Positions 1 to 5,739 of a stretch of 5,739 nucleotides of DNA are shown piece by piece. A program made the position numbers and the translations under genes. Source of the stretch: Gemmatimonadota bacterium (GTDB taxonomy: Bacteria > Gemmatimonadota > Gemmatimonadetes > Gemmatimonadales > GWC2-71-9). How positions within the stretch are numbered: position 1 is the first letter of the stretch; each line of letters begins with the position of its first letter. The stretch spans positions 7,650 to 13,388 of the forward strand of contig QHUD01000035.1 in assembly GCA_003221085.1 (NCBI GenBank), in the 5' to 3' direction. The notes beneath the pieces are model-generated. The model had not been told where the DNA came from. It did no database searches and saw nothing but the letters and a program-made list of their open reading frames with translations.

Positions 1-678
1 CAGGAGCTGACGCCACGGCCTCACGCGCGAGGGGTGCTGCACCAGGTCGTAGCGCGCCGCCACGGGGACGGTGTCGAGCCGGCGGGCGTGCGGCGCCAGC
101 CGCGCCACCAGCTCCGCGCTCGCGCACCAGCCTTCGGTCTGCAGGAACGGCGTGGTGTCGCGGCGCAACGCCTGCCGCAGCACGATCAATCGCAGGGCGA
201 GAAACCCCGACACCGTATCGCGCAGCCCGGCGACGCGCAGCAGGCGTGGTGCCCAACTCCGGGCGAGCCCGAGGGCCCGGGAGACGTGTCCCCGTTGCTC
301 CACCAGCTCGGCGACCACGAGATCGGCCCCCGATTCCAGGTGTTTGACCATGTCCGCCATGCTCTCGGGGGAGTGGATGAAGTCTGCGTGGAGGGTGATC
401 GCGCAGTCACGCTTCGGCCGGTCGGTGCGCTGGAGCGCGAGCCGCAGCAGCTCCTCGAGGCTCTTCGCGTAGCCCCGGCGCTCGCGGTGCGTGACGATCG
501 TCATCGGCAGCACTTTGGCGTATGAGGCCAAGACTTCGCGGGTGTCGTCGGTGGACGCGTCGTCCAGGACCAGCAGCTGGTATTCGCGGGGAAACGCCGT
601 GAACACCTGACGCACCTTCCACAGGACGAGGCCCGCCGTGCGGGCCTCATTGTGCACGGGAACGCAGACGTAGATCAT
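1..678 (-). CDS. GT2 family glycosyltransferase (partial, C-terminus beyond left edge)
   Basis: The reverse strand is open from the ATG at 678-676 to the window edge, giving 226 residues with no stop. The N-terminus (MIYVCVPVHNEART) is the first beta strand of a GT-A fold with the usual P-x-x-N-E motif. LVLDDASTDDT (36-46) is the nucleotide-sugar-binding Asp segment. TLHADFIHSPES (95-106) lies where dolichol-phosphate mannose synthase-like GT2 enzymes carry the DxD metal site, here read as H-A-D. DTVSGFLALR (154-163) and the VPV...VQHPS stretch (204-217) also match that subgroup. The family transfers a sugar from an activated nucleotide or lipid donor at the cytoplasmic face of the membrane; donor and acceptor cannot be read from sequence. 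No transmembrane segment is visible in the part present. The ribosome site is weak (AGGG only 2 nt before the ATG). It lies 79 bp downstream of the GT4 gene on the same strand, so co-transcription is plausible but a palindrome intervenes. Confidence 0.85.
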   Translation of the reverse strand, partial: MIYVCVPVHNEARTAGLVLWKVRQVFTAFPREYQLLVLDDASTDDTREVLASYAKVLPMTIVTHRERRGYAKSLEELLRLALQRTDRPKRDCAITLHADFIHSPESMADMVKHLESGADLVVAELVEQRGHVSRALGLARSWAPRLLRVAGLRDTVSGFLALRLIVLRQALRRDTTPFLQTEGWCASAELVARLAPHARRLDTVPVAARYDLVQHPSRVRPWRQLL

Positions 679-689
679 GGCCCTGCAAT

Positions 690-761
690 CTAGTGCGGTT
701 CCAACTTTTCACGTCAGGGCACCGGTCCGTCACACTGGACACCGAGTTGGAACGGCACTAG
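690..761. repeat. 72-bp imperfect palindrome between GT4 and GT2
   Basis: Left arm 690-706 (CTAGTGCGGTTCCAACT) and right arm 745-761 (AGTTGGAACGGCACTAG) are inverted copies over 17 bp with one mismatch, separated by 38 bp. A short inner stem may form between CGGTCC (about 723-728) and GGACACCG (about 737-744). Both outer ends are CTAG. The right arm overlaps the TAG stop codon of the GT4 gene. On the transcribed minus strand there is no T-run after the distal arm, so it is not a classical rho-independent terminator. It could be a REP-like or MITE-like dispersed element, an RNA stability or processing hairpin, or an attenuator ahead of GT2. No flanking target-site duplication is seen. Confidence 0.75.
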
Positions 762-1810
762 ACGAGCGAGCGATACACGGCCAAGACGCCAGCCGCCATG
801 GCGCAGGCAGTGAACCGCGCCGGAAGGGGCGCGGGGGACGGGTGCGCCAGGACTTCCAGGACTTTCCGGGCCAGCGCGTTGGCGTCGCCCACCGGCACGA
901 GTCGGTCCGCCGACACGACGTCGGACAGGCCGCCGCCCGTGGTCGCGACGACCGGCTTGCCCAGGGCCAGCGCGTGGAGAACCACGCTACCCAGACCCTC
1001 GGCTCGCGAGGACATCACGACGACATCGCTCTCGCGCAGCAGCGCGTCCGCTTGCGCGACGTAGCCGAGCAGGTGCACGCGGTCGGCGAGGTCGAGCCGT
1101 GCCACTTCGCGAGCGAGGGCGCGGCGCTCCGGTCCGTCCCCCGCGATCACCCAGTGGAGATCCGGCCGCGATCCTCGCGCGGCATTCGCGGCGTGGATCA
1201 GGGTACGTTGATCCTTCGCTGGCTCGAGCGCGGCGACGTTGACGACGACGGGAGCGCCGGGCGGGAGACCGAGCGTCGCGCGGATGCCGAAGGTGGGTGC
1301 GGCCGCGCGGAGCACCTCGTCCGGGTCGATCCCGTCGTGGACGACCACGATGCCGCCCGCGGGAAAGCCTGCCGCGACCAGCGTGGAGCGGACGGCCGTC
1401 GAGACGGCGACGACCACGTCCACCTGGCGCAACGCGCTGCGGGAGCGCGCGGGGAACACGACCCGGCGGGTCGCCACGATGCGCGGCGCCGCCCCCGCAA
1501 CGCGGAGCAAGCGGCAGGCCCAGACCGCCAGCGTGACGGCGTGATTGTTGTGTGCGTGAATGAGATCGGGGCGCCACGCGCGGGCTTCGACGACGAGGCG
1601 CCACCACGCGCGGGGGTCGAGACCGGGACCCCATGGCGCTTCGCGTACCGCGACCCCATCTGCCGCGGCGCGGCGGGCGAGCTCGCTGCCCCGCCGTGTC
1701 AGGAGCCGTTGCTCGATCTCCGGCTCGCGACCGAGCTCGCGCGCGAGCAGGCGCGCCTGATCCTGACCGCCGCGAAACTCCCGGCCGGAGTCGATGTGGA
1801 GGACGCGCAC
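758..1810 (-). CDS. GT4 family glycosyltransferase
   Basis: The gene encodes 350 residues with a GT-B fold. The N-terminal Rossmann half opens with VRVLHIDSGREFRGGQDQ, the glycine-rich acceptor-side loop of GT4 enzymes, followed by LIHAHNNHA (83-91) and VVAVSTAVR (133-141). The C-terminal donor half has VVHDGIDP (157-164), VNVAALEPAKDQRTLI (190-205), the HWVIAGDGPE strand (219-228) and VHLLGY (245-250). The EX7E region is EGLGSVVLH (271-279), with His where the second acidic residue is expected. The protein probably adds a sugar from an NDP-sugar in polysaccharide or glycolipid assembly at the inner membrane face. The start is set at GTG 1810-1808 because GAGGGG lies just upstream and the protein begins exactly at the family's first beta strand. 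The kinase's receiver-frame stop (TGA 1820-1818) is 7 nt before it and overlaps the ribosome site, indicating coupled translation. In the sequence as given this gene is also in frame with the frameshifted kinase, so an automated call may merge them into one 976-residue protein. Confidence 0.88.
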   Translation of the reverse strand: MRVLHIDSGREFRGGQDQARLLARELGREPEIEQRLLTRRGSELARRAAADGVAVREAPWGPGLDPRAWWRLVVEARAWRPDLIHAHNNHAVTLAVWACRLLRVAGAAPRIVATRRVVFPARSRSALRQVDVVVAVSTAVRSTLVAAGFPAGGIVVVHDGIDPDEVLRAAAPTFGIRATLGLPPGAPVVVNVAALEPAKDQRTLIHAANAARGSRPDLHWVIAGDGPERRALAREVARLDLADRVHLLGYVAQADALLRESDVVVMSSRAEGLGSVVLHALALGKPVVATTGGGLSDVVSADRLVPVGDANALARKVLEVLAHPSPAPLPARFTACAMAAGVLAVYRSLV

Positions 1811-1811
1811 G

Positions 1812-1819
1812 CCCCCCTC
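1812..1819 (-). promoter_or_regulatory. Ribosome binding site of GT4 overlapping the kinase stop
   Basis: Read on the minus strand, TGAGGGGGGCGTG combines the kinase receiver-frame stop TGA (1820-1818), a purine-rich GAGGGG Shine-Dalgarno site and the GT4 GTG start (1810). It fixes the GT4 start and argues that GT4 is natively a separate protein rather than the tail of the kinase. Confidence 0.6.
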
Positions 1820-3688
1820 AGGCCGGTTGCTTCGCGGCGTGGCCGAGGGCGGCGCGCAGCTCGGCCAGCGTGAACGGCTTGTGCAGGTAGGGCCGGGGAC
1901 GAGCTTGGTGTACATCTCGCGTCCGGACAGGTGCGGCATCCGGAGGTCGCAGATGATCACGTCGAAGGGACCCGCCAGGGCGCGCTCCAGCGCGTAGGTA
2001 CCGTCGCTCGCCACCTCGACGGTGTGGCCCCAGCTCTCGAGCGTGGCCCGCATGTAATGCAGGATGTGCGGCTCGTCGTCCACGACCAGGATGCTGAGCG
2101 GTTTGGACTCGCCGGGCGGCACGGGCGCGGCTTCGGGGCGCACGGCGCGGGCGCCGATCGGCAGCTCGAGCGTGAACGTCGCCCCGCCGCCCGGGCGCGT
2201 GTCGAGGGTGATGCGCCCCCCGTGCTCCTTCATGATCCCCTGGGAGATGGAGAGCCCCAGTCCCGTGCCCTCGCCCTCCCGCTTGGTCGTGAAGAACGGC
2301 TCGAACACGTGGGCCGCGAGGTCCTCGGTCATGCCGGGGCCCGAGTCCGTGACGCCGACCGCGATGCTTTCGCGCACGCGACGCGCCGTGATCCAGATCC
2401 GGCCGGAGGGCGCATCGCTCGCGATCGCCTGGCACGCGTTGTTGATCACGTTCACGAACACCTGCTTGATCTGATTCGCGTTCACTTCGACGTCGGGCAG
2501 CCCGGGCTCGACCTCCAGGGTGGCCTCGACCTTGTGCGCCATCAGCTGGTTGCGCAGCAGGGCCAGGGTCGAGTCGAGGAGCGCCCGAATCGGCTGCCGG
2601 GTGCGCTCTCCCTGCTGACTGCGGGCGAACGACAACAGGTTCTTGACGATCGTCGCAGCCCGCTCGGCCTCCTGGCGGATCACCTGGAGCGGCTCCCGCA
2701 GGGAGGAGGGGACGTCGCTTGCCTCGGCGAGGAAGTCGCTGAAGCCCACGACGGAGGCGAGAGGGTTGTTGAGGTCGTGCGCCACCCCGGCGATCAGTTG
2801 ACCGATCGCGGACATTTTCTCAGACTGTATGAGTTGTTCCTGCAGCCGGCGCCGGTCGGTCTGGTCCTCGAACACGAGGACCGCCGAGCCCGGCTCGGCC
2901 ATGGGGATGGCGGTCAGCAGCAGCACGCGCTCGCCGGCGCGGATCTCCGCGGTGCTCGCCGATGGCTCGGCGATGGCGCGGGCCACGGGGTCCGACCAGG
3001 CCGGCGGCAGGAGACCGAGCCAGGGGCGGCCGGGGATGGCCGTGACCGCGGTCTGGATGAGGTCGGCGAACACGCGGTTGGCGCGGCGCACGGTGCCGTG
3101 TGCGTCGACGATGCAGATGGCCTGTGAGATGGCGTCGACCGTCTTCTCCCATTCGCGCTTGGCGGAGGAGAGGAGCTCCACCAGCCGGGCATTCTCGAGT
3201 GCGATCGCAGCCTGAGCGAGCACCGCCGTGACGAGCGCCAGCTCGGCCTTGCCCAGGACGCCGGGCCGCTCGCTCGCCAAGGAGACCGCGCCCATCGTGC
3301 GACCGGCGGCGACGAGGGGCGCGCCGAGCCAGGAGCCGGGGGAAGGGGCGTCGTCGGACAGATCCGCCCCGCGCCGCCGGGCCTCCTCGCGCACGTCTTT
3401 GGGGAACGCGAGCGGCCCACGCCGCAACGCGAGCTGGAGGAGGGGGTCGTCAGTGCGGGCCGGAACGGGATGCGTGTCGTAGGTCACCGCCAGGCGGTTG
3501 GACTCGGCGTGTAGTAGTATGACGGAGAGCCGGTCCGGCTTGAGCAGCTCGCCGAGGGCGCGGGCCACCAGCTCGACGACGGTGGTCGGGCGGAACGCCC
3601 CGGCCAGCTCCTGGGCCAGCGTCGTCAGGCGGGCCAGCAACTCGGCCCCCGGTCTCGGGGTAGCAGGGCTAGAGGGAGGCTTGGGCAT
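1818..3688 (-). CDS. Soluble hybrid sensor histidine kinase/response regulator with a deleted, frameshifted receiver domain
   Basis: From ATG 3688 the domains run as follows: GAF (about 17-170), PAS (about 176-285; AICIVDAHGTVRRANRVFADL), HisKA with phospho-acceptor His304 in GVAHDLNNPL, and HATPase with N-box NVINNACQA (413-421), G1 DSGPGM (448-453), F-box FEPFFTTK (462-469) and G2 GTGLGLS (474-480). The receiver domain begins at about 531 (ILVVDDEP, acidic pair 537-538) with phospho-acceptor Asp581 in DLRMPHLSG. No transmembrane helix is seen, so it should sense a cytosolic signal through GAF/PAS and autophosphorylate His304. After MYTKLVP (592-598, ending about 1895) the frame breaks. The true receiver end, PYLHKPFTLAELRAALGHAA, is read in the -1 frame and stops at 1820-1818. 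Asp to Lys is about 23 residues instead of about 50, so the strand with the conserved Thr/Ser and helix 4 are gone. Without a frameshift the ribosome would read a nonsense linker and continue into GT4. Upstream in-frame codons (to 3865) are antisense to the next gene and look non-coding. No clear ribosome site precedes ATG 3688. Confidence 0.85.
3674..3679 (+). promoter_or_regulatory. Shine-Dalgarno site of the 235-residue gene
   Basis: GGGAGG at 3674-3679 is 7 nt before the ATG at 3687-3689, close to the ideal spacing. It decides the start of the plus-strand gene against a longer open frame from 3498, which is only the antisense of the kinase GAF region. The site lies inside the kinase coding sequence (codons 4-5, opposite strand). 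Confidence 0.75.
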
Positions 3689-4394
3689 GATTCTGGCCAA
3701 CGTCCGTGGACGCTTGCGCGCGCAGGATTTCCTGCTCGTCGCGCTCGCCCTGGCGCACGGCGACGCCGCGCGCCGGGCGCGGTACGAGCGGCTGCTCCTC
3801 GAGGCGGGACCCGACCAGCTGCTCGACGAGCCCGACCTGCTGGACGCGCTGCTGGCGCTGCGCACGCTCGTGGTACCGTCGCCCGCGCTGTTCGCCTACG
3901 TGGCGGTGCGCCACACGCTGCGCGCCGCCGGCGTCGACGACCGCGAGCTGGCCGACTACCTGGCGGCGCTGCTGCTCGAGTTCGGCGATCATGACCGGCA
4001 CGTCCGCATCCGCCGCACCGACGACGAGACCTACCACTATCTGGTCGACATGGTGGAGGACCTCACGGGGCTCGACGACGCCGGGGAACGGGCCTTCCTG
4101 CTGCGCGTGCATCTCGGCAATTACAGCCTCTGGCTCGCCGGGCTGTTTCCGGACTACATCGCTGCCCGGCGCTCTCGAAAAGGCGGGCCCGACCTGCCGT
4201 ACTACGATGAGCTGGGCCGGCAGGGTTTTCGGCTCGCCGCGGAGCACCGCCTCGCCGAGCACCTCGGCGTCGCCACCATCTACCGTTCCGCGGCCGAGCG
4301 GTTCCCCACCTTGCGGGTGGCGTTCAACCGGCTGAGCGACCGGGTGTTCTTTCCGAACGTTAGCACAGCGGACAAGATCCTGCGAAATCTCTAG
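3687..4394 (+). CDS. Hypothetical protein, 235 residues, mostly helical
   Basis: I do not recognise this protein. It is a convincing gene: a strong Shine-Dalgarno site, a balanced amino-acid composition with hydrophobic heptads, and third positions that are almost always G or C. The N-terminal half is rich in Leu, Ala, Arg and Asp and looks like stacked amphipathic helices (14-100: FLLVALALAHGD, LLDALLALRTLV, LADYLAALLLEFGDHD). The middle carries RTDDETYHYLVDMVEDL (110-126) and a hydrophobic patch, VHLGNYSLWLAGLFPDYIA (141-159). The C-terminal part has PYYDELGRQGFRLAAEHRLA (171-190) and ends in FPNVSTADKILRNL. No signal peptide, clear membrane span, metal-binding cluster or known catalytic motif is visible, so it is probably cytosolic. 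It is divergent from the kinase, sharing the CATG start, and convergent with the SCP2 gene. The pairing with a kinase gene gives no firm clue to function. Confidence 0.85.
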   Translation: MILANVRGRLRAQDFLLVALALAHGDAARRARYERLLLEAGPDQLLDEPDLLDALLALRTLVVPSPALFAYVAVRHTLRAAGVDDRELADYLAALLLEFGDHDRHVRIRRTDDETYHYLVDMVEDLTGLDDAGERAFLLRVHLGNYSLWLAGLFPDYIAARRSRKGGPDLPYYDELGRQGFRLAAEHRLAEHLGVATIYRSAAERFPTLRVAFNRLSDRVFFPNVSTADKILRNL

Positions 4395-4398
4395 TCGT

Positions 4399-4456
4399 CC
4401 GTCATCGGTCATCCGTCATCCGTACTTCACCACGGACACCGGATGACGGATGACTG
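4399..4456. repeat. Heptamer-repeat palindrome between convergent genes; possible bidirectional terminator
   Basis: The 63-bp gap between the two convergent stop codons holds a perfect 14-bp inverted repeat, GTCATCCGTCATCC (4408-4421) and GGATGACGGATGAC (4441-4454), with a 19-nt loop. The arms are themselves tandem heptamers: CCGTCAT (4399-4405), CGGTCAT (4406-4412), CCGTCAT (4413-4419) plus CCGT, and on the other side ATGACGG (4443-4449) and ATGACTG (4450-4456). There is no T-run on either strand after the stem, so a rho-independent terminator is possible but not canonical. The placement, immediately after both stops, fits transcription termination or 3'-end protection for both genes. It may also be a family of dispersed intergenic repeats in this genome. 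Confidence 0.7.
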
Positions 4457-4457
4457 A

Positions 4458-4880
4458 CTACTCATCAAGAAATCGCGTCGGCACCGTCGTCGCGGCCTCG
4501 ACCAGCTGCTCCGCAGATTTCACGAAGCGCACCACGATCGGCAGCGACCCCTTGAGCGTCAGCTTGCGCTGCATGATCCCCGCGATCGGGCCCAGCTCTT
4601 TCCTGATCACGCGTTTCCAGTGCTCGTAGGCGCCCGAGATCACGAACGCGGCCTGGTCGGCCTCGCTTAGCGTCACCACCTTCGCTTCGCGGCACGCGCC
4701 TCGCTCGAGGTCGAGCCAGATGCCCACCGGATCGGCGATGCCGATCTCCGGCTGCCGATTCACCACGAGGGCGACCGGACCATGCGTCCACTCGACCGAA
4801 GCGGCCCGATACCGGTGGCTCGCGTTGATCGCCGCGCCGTAGGCGCTCACCCATTCCGCCGACGGAAACGCGATGCTCAC
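4458..4880 (-). CDS. SCP2 sterol-binding domain-like protein
   Basis: The gene encodes 140 residues, about the size of a stand-alone SCP2 domain. The N-terminal FPSAEWVSAYGAAINASHRY helix leads into antiparallel strands (VEWTHGPVALVVNRQ, 29-43; GIWLDLERGACREAKVVT, 53-70). ADQAAFVISGAYEHWKRVI (74-92) and the C-terminal KELGPIAGIMQRKLTLKG (94-111) are typical of SCP2-like lipid-binding proteins, where a tunnel binds a fatty acyl or sterol-like ligand. No enzymatic residues are expected. I use GTG 4880-4878 as the start because it forms a GTGA overlap with the TGA stop of the amidotransferase gene. A longer frame to 4958 exists, but its extra 26 residues are Gly/Arg-rich and read through the coding end of the neighbour. 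Translation is probably coupled to the upstream gene. The ligand and pathway are unknown. Confidence 0.78.
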   Translation of the reverse strand: MSIAFPSAEWVSAYGAAINASHRYRAASVEWTHGPVALVVNRQPEIGIADPVGIWLDLERGACREAKVVTLSEADQAAFVISGAYEHWKRVIRKELGPIAGIMQRKLTLKGSLPIVVRFVKSAEQLVEAATTVPTRFLDE

Positions 4881-5563
4881 GCGATCGCGTCCGCAAAGCC
4901 GCGGAATAACGCGCCCTCGACATCGTCCTCCGGATGCCACTGGACCGCCAGCGTCCATGGTGCTCCCGGGTCCTTCCGCTCGGCTCCTTCGATGACACCG
5001 TCTTCCGCCCAGGCGGTCGCGCGCAACGTCGGGGCCACATCGCGGATCGCCTGGTGATGCCGCGTATTCACGCTCGCGTCCCCGGCCTGGAGCGTGTGGT
5101 GCAGCAGCGAGCCGGACTCGATGCGCAGCCCGTGACGCGAGCGCGTGTCCGCGTGGTCGACGGGGCCGGGACGCTCGCTCGCCAGGTCCTGGTACAGCGT
5201 GCCCCCCAGGGCGACGTTCAGGATCTGGATCCCGCGGCAGATGGCGAGGACCGGAAGGCGACGTCGCTCGGCGGCGTCGATGAGGGCCAGCTCGACCGCG
5301 TCGCGCGCCCGGTCGGTCTCGCCAAGCTTGGCGTGGGGCGTCGCGCCGTAGCGGTCCGGCTCGACGTCCTCGCCCCCCGTCAGGACGAGGCCGTGCACGC
5401 CGTCGAGCGCGGCGCAGGCCGCCTCCGGGTCGAGGATGGGAGGCACGAGGAGGGGGACGAGCCCGGCGCGCATGAGCGCATACACGTAGGCGGTGTTCAA
5501 CGCGACGCGCTCCCGCCCCGCGTCGGTGCGGCGCGTCGCGCTCACGGCCACGAGGCGGCTCAC
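4877..5563 (-). CDS. Gamma-glutamyl-gamma-aminobutyrate hydrolase family protein (class I glutamine amidotransferase-like, peptidase C26)
   Basis: The gene encodes 228 residues, close to the family's usual length of about 230-255. LVLTGGEDVEPDRYG (59-73) is the Gly-Gly oxyanion loop with the family's ED-x-x-P-x-x-Y signature. LAICRGIQILNVALGGTLYQ (106-125) carries the nucleophile Cys109, and VNTRHHQAI (165-173) is a substrate-pocket motif. VQWHPE (207-212) supplies His210 and Glu212, completing the Cys-His-Glu triad. PuuD-type members hydrolyse gamma-glutamyl amides such as gamma-glutamyl-GABA in putrescine breakdown. No other putrescine gene is visible here, so the substrate is open. The start is taken at GTG 5563-5561: it overlaps the upstream stop as GTGA and puts VSRLVAVSATRR at the N-terminus, where the family's first strand belongs. 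A GTG at 5608 would add 15 Pro/Gly/Ala-rich residues. Its own stop overlaps the SCP2 start in the same way. Confidence 0.88.
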   Translation of the reverse strand: MSRLVAVSATRRTDAGRERVALNTAYVYALMRAGLVPLLVPPILDPEAACAALDGVHGLVLTGGEDVEPDRYGATPHAKLGETDRARDAVELALIDAAERRRLPVLAICRGIQILNVALGGTLYQDLASERPGPVDHADTRSRHGLRIESGSLLHHTLQAGDASVNTRHHQAIRDVAPTLRATAWAEDGVIEGAERKDPGAPWTLAVQWHPEDDVEGALFRGFADAIA

Positions 5564-5739
5564 TGCGCCGAGCTTGGGGGGCCCGCCGGGGCCCCGAGCA
5601 GCGGGCACTTCGCGTTCGAGACGTTCGCCCAGTCCACCCGCACGCCGTACAAGGGCATCGTCCGGTCTGCGCTGGTGAGGTTGCCGATGCTCGGATATCC
5701 CTCCGGCGGGCGGTGCGACTCGTAGATCAGCACGCCCTC
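5560..5739 (-). CDS. C-terminal end of an unidentified protein (partial at right edge)
   Basis: The minus strand is open from the right edge to TGA at 5562-5560, giving the last 59 residues: EGVLIYESHRPPEGYPSIGN, then LTSADRTMPLYGVRVDWANV, then SNAKCPLLGAPAGPPSSAQ. The composition looks like a folded protein up to about residue 48 (strand-like VLIYES and LYGVRVDW), followed by a short Pro/Ala/Ser tail. I do not recognise the family. The stop overlaps the amidotransferase start as GTGA, so it is the upstream member of the same operon and probably works in the same process. A 3' fragment of this size cannot be assigned further. Confidence 0.7.
   Translation of the reverse strand, partial: EGVLIYESHRPPEGYPSIGNLTSADRTMPLYGVRVDWANVSNAKCPLLGAPAGPPSSAQ

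Noticed and set aside
677..1873. 398-codon plus-strand open frame antisense to GT4
   Set aside because: It is rich in Arg, Asp, Gly and His with no recognisable domain, and lies exactly opposite a clear GT4 gene. Long antisense frames are expected at this GC content.
1887..1900. Programmed -1 frameshift in the kinase
   Set aside because: There is no canonical slippery heptamer. A shift alone would still leave the receiver about 29 residues short between Asp and Lys.
1931..3127. 398-codon plus-strand open frame antisense to the kinase
   Set aside because: It has a shadow composition (Arg/Gly/Asp/His-rich) and lies opposite unmistakable HATPase, HisKA and PAS motifs. Its identical length to the other antisense frame is coincidence.
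3498..3523. Sigma-70-like promoter for the plus-strand gene (TTGGAC with TAGTAT or TATGAC)
   Set aside because: The spacers would be 11 or 14 nt, too short for a standard promoter, and the match lies in coding DNA.
3498..3686. N-terminal extension of the plus-strand hypothetical protein
   Set aside because: It lies opposite the kinase GAF coding region, and a strong Shine-Dalgarno site sits 7 nt before ATG 3687.
3689..3865. N-terminal extension of the kinase by 59 residues
   Set aside because: The added residues are Ser/Arg/Ala low complexity and are the antisense of the well-supported plus-strand gene. The GAF domain needs no extension beyond ATG 3688.
4458..5040. 191-codon minus-strand open frame overlapping SCP2 and the hydrolase
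   Set aside because: It is an Arg/Gly-rich shadow frame, and both overlapping genes have clear family motifs in other frames.

Overview
This is a GC-rich bacterial chromosome segment, densely packed with genes. It holds parts or all of seven genes in two minus-strand blocks and one plus-strand gene between them. The high GC content, frequent GTG starts, very tight gene packing and a soluble GAF-PAS-kinase-receiver hybrid suggest a soil or sediment lineage such as Gemmatimonadota or a similar uncultured phylum. That placement is an impression from style, not from a marker gene. No tRNA, rRNA, CRISPR array, insertion sequence or phage gene is visible.

Left block (1-3688, minus strand, transcribed right to left): a soluble hybrid sensor histidine kinase (GAF-PAS-HisKA-HATPase-REC), then a family 4 glycosyltransferase (GT4), then a family 2 glycosyltransferase (GT2) that runs off the left edge. 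The kinase and GT4 are 7 nt apart. GT4 and GT2 are separated by 79 bp, which holds a 72-bp imperfect palindrome. The gene set fits an envelope or exopolysaccharide glycosylation cluster with a sensor kinase in front. That functional link is inferred from gene order only.

The main anomaly is in the kinase. Its C-terminal receiver domain lacks about 29 residues between the phospho-acceptor Asp and the conserved Lys, and the reading frame shifts at the same point (about 1895-1900). The shifted kinase frame happens to be the frame of the downstream GT4, so the sequence as given contains one uninterrupted 976-codon frame (3688 to 758). This looks like a kinase-glycosyltransferase fusion, but it is best explained as a roughly 85-nt deletion (biological or assembly-derived) in a normal two-gene arrangement.

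Middle (3687-4394, plus strand): a 235-residue protein of unknown function with a very good Shine-Dalgarno site. Its ATG and the kinase's divergent ATG share the same CATG, leaving no intergenic space for promoters.

Right block (4458-5739, minus strand): the last 59 residues of an unidentified protein, then a class I glutamine amidotransferase-like hydrolase of the PuuD/peptidase C26 family, then a small SCP2 sterol-carrier-like protein. These three are joined by two successive GTGA stop-start overlaps and look like one translationally coupled operon. The operon ends head-on against the plus-strand gene at a palindrome built from heptamer repeats (4399-4456), which may serve as a terminator for both sides.
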